Below are positions 63,598 to 64,000 of a stretch of 64,000 nt of DNA, in pieces. Numbering within the stretch: position 1 is the stretch's first letter; the number at the start of each line of letters is the position of its first letter. Under the pieces are notes generated by a model. The model did no database searches, was not told the origin of the DNA, and saw only the letters and a program-made list of their open reading frames with translations. Position numbers and translations under genes: made by a program. The DNA is from Desulfoluna butyratoxydans (GTDB lineage Bacteria > Desulfobacterota > Desulfobacteria > Desulfobacterales > Desulfolunaceae): positions 248,001-312,000 of the forward strand of contig NZ_CAADHO010000001.1 in the NCBI RefSeq assembly GCF_900699765.1, in the 5' to 3' direction.

Positions 63598-64000
63598 CAT
63601 GAATTCATGGAATCAAGAAACTCCATATTATCCTTAGTTCCACTAATCTTGTCAAGCAAAAAGCCCATGCTGTCCACGGTGTTGAGGGATGCCAAGAGCT
63701 TGCGCAGGATCCAGATCCTGTCGAGCTGGCCCTTCTCAACCAGAAGCTCCTCTTTTCGGGTACCGGACTTTTTGATGTCAATGGCAGGGAACATGCGGCG
63801 ATCAGCCAGCTTGCGGTCAAGAACCAGCTCCATATTGCCGGTTCCTTTGAATTCCTCGAAGATCACCTCGTCCATGCGGCTGCCTGTGTCGATAAGCGCC
63901 GTGGCGATGATGGTGAGACTGCCGCCCTCCTCCACGTTTCGGGCCGCGCCGAAGAAACGCTTGGGACGGTGCAGGGCGTTGGAGTCCACACCACCGGAGA
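63597..64000 (-). CDS. rho: Transcription termination factor Rho (C-terminal part, cut by window end)
   Basis: The visible 134 or so residues are the end of Rho, the RNA helicase that ends transcription. They include the Q-loop and R-loop region: [41 protein letters not shown], the [10 protein letters not shown] segment and [13 protein letters not shown], ending in a short acidic tail. The 5' part lies beyond 64000. It directly precedes rpmE. Confidence 0.96.
   Translation of the reverse strand, partial: SGGVDSNALHRPKRFFGAARNVEEGGSLTIIATALIDTGSRMDEVIFEEFKGTGNMELVLDRKLADRRMFPAIDIKKSGTRKEELLVEKGQLDRIWILRKLLASLNTVDSMGFLLDKISGTKDNMEFLDSMNS

Noticed and set aside
1..64000. CRISPR arrays, tRNA or rRNA genes, prophage or integrase genes
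   Set aside because: None was seen. The repeats present are dispersed hairpin elements or short tandem units, without spacer-repeat regularity.

Overview
The window is a gene-dense, moderately GC-rich chromosomal stretch from a motile, piliated Gram-negative bacterium. The gene content suggests a member of the Desulfobacterota (formerly Deltaproteobacteria), perhaps a Desulfoluna-like sulfate reducer. That placement is an inference from the sigma-54 driven flagellar and pilus loci, the FlhF/FlhG pair and the housekeeping gene order; no rRNA or sulfate-reduction gene is present to confirm it.

Layout. Positions 1-13 kb hold accessory metabolism and regulation: a DUF1254/DUF1214 exported protein, a TetR regulator with a near-perfect palindromic operator, a PPOX-fold protein, a lipocalin lipoprotein, an AraC regulator next to a methyltransferase and a TonB-dependent receptor, the threonine-catabolic pair kbl-tdh with a divergent Lrp-type regulator, a flavodoxin and a VOC protein. 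Positions 13-30 kb (minus strand) are a flagellar locus: fliK-flgD-flgE, then fliL-fliM-fliN-fliO-fliP-fliQ-fliR-flhB-flhA-flhF-flhG-fliA, then an unusual FliL-like protein and a DUF2802 protein. Both flagellar transcription units are preceded by well-matched sigma-54 (-24/-12) promoters. Positions 30-40.5 kb carry a PlsC-like acyltransferase, a large glutamate-dehydrogenase-family enzyme, PlsB and a fused MurU-AmgK muropeptide-recycling enzyme. Positions 40.5-47.4 kb (minus strand) form a type IV pilus minor-pilin operon ending in a long PilY1 adhesin, again behind a sigma-54 promoter. A sensor kinase and an NtrC-type sigma-54 activator follow at 48.1-51.2 kb, then an orphan YcaO protein. From 53.5 kb to the end (minus strand) lie conserved housekeeping genes: rho-rpmE-prfA-prmC and rpsB-tsf-pyrH-frr-uppS-cdsA-dxr-rseP.

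Structure not explained by genes. The main unexpected feature is a family of about 165-220 bp intergenic elements bounded by inverted GCCTCCGG/CCGGAGGC ends and filled with hairpins. Four look full-length and at least four more are partial. Three copies share a long stem whose arms differ in sequence but still pair around a conserved GAGG-N2-CGA loop. Several copies sit only 3-8 bp after a stop codon inside operons (kbl-tdh, fliP-fliQ, kinase-regulator), and one supplies the apparent ribosome binding site of the YcaO gene. A separate MITE-like element (13-bp terminal repeats, 4-bp duplication) lies at 3157-3374.

Other points of note are five FliM-type CheY-binding-like motifs in one membrane protein, an altered FlhB autocleavage motif (NPVR), a 14-cysteine CX3C-repeat insertion in PilY1, and a three-way-junction leader before rpmE.
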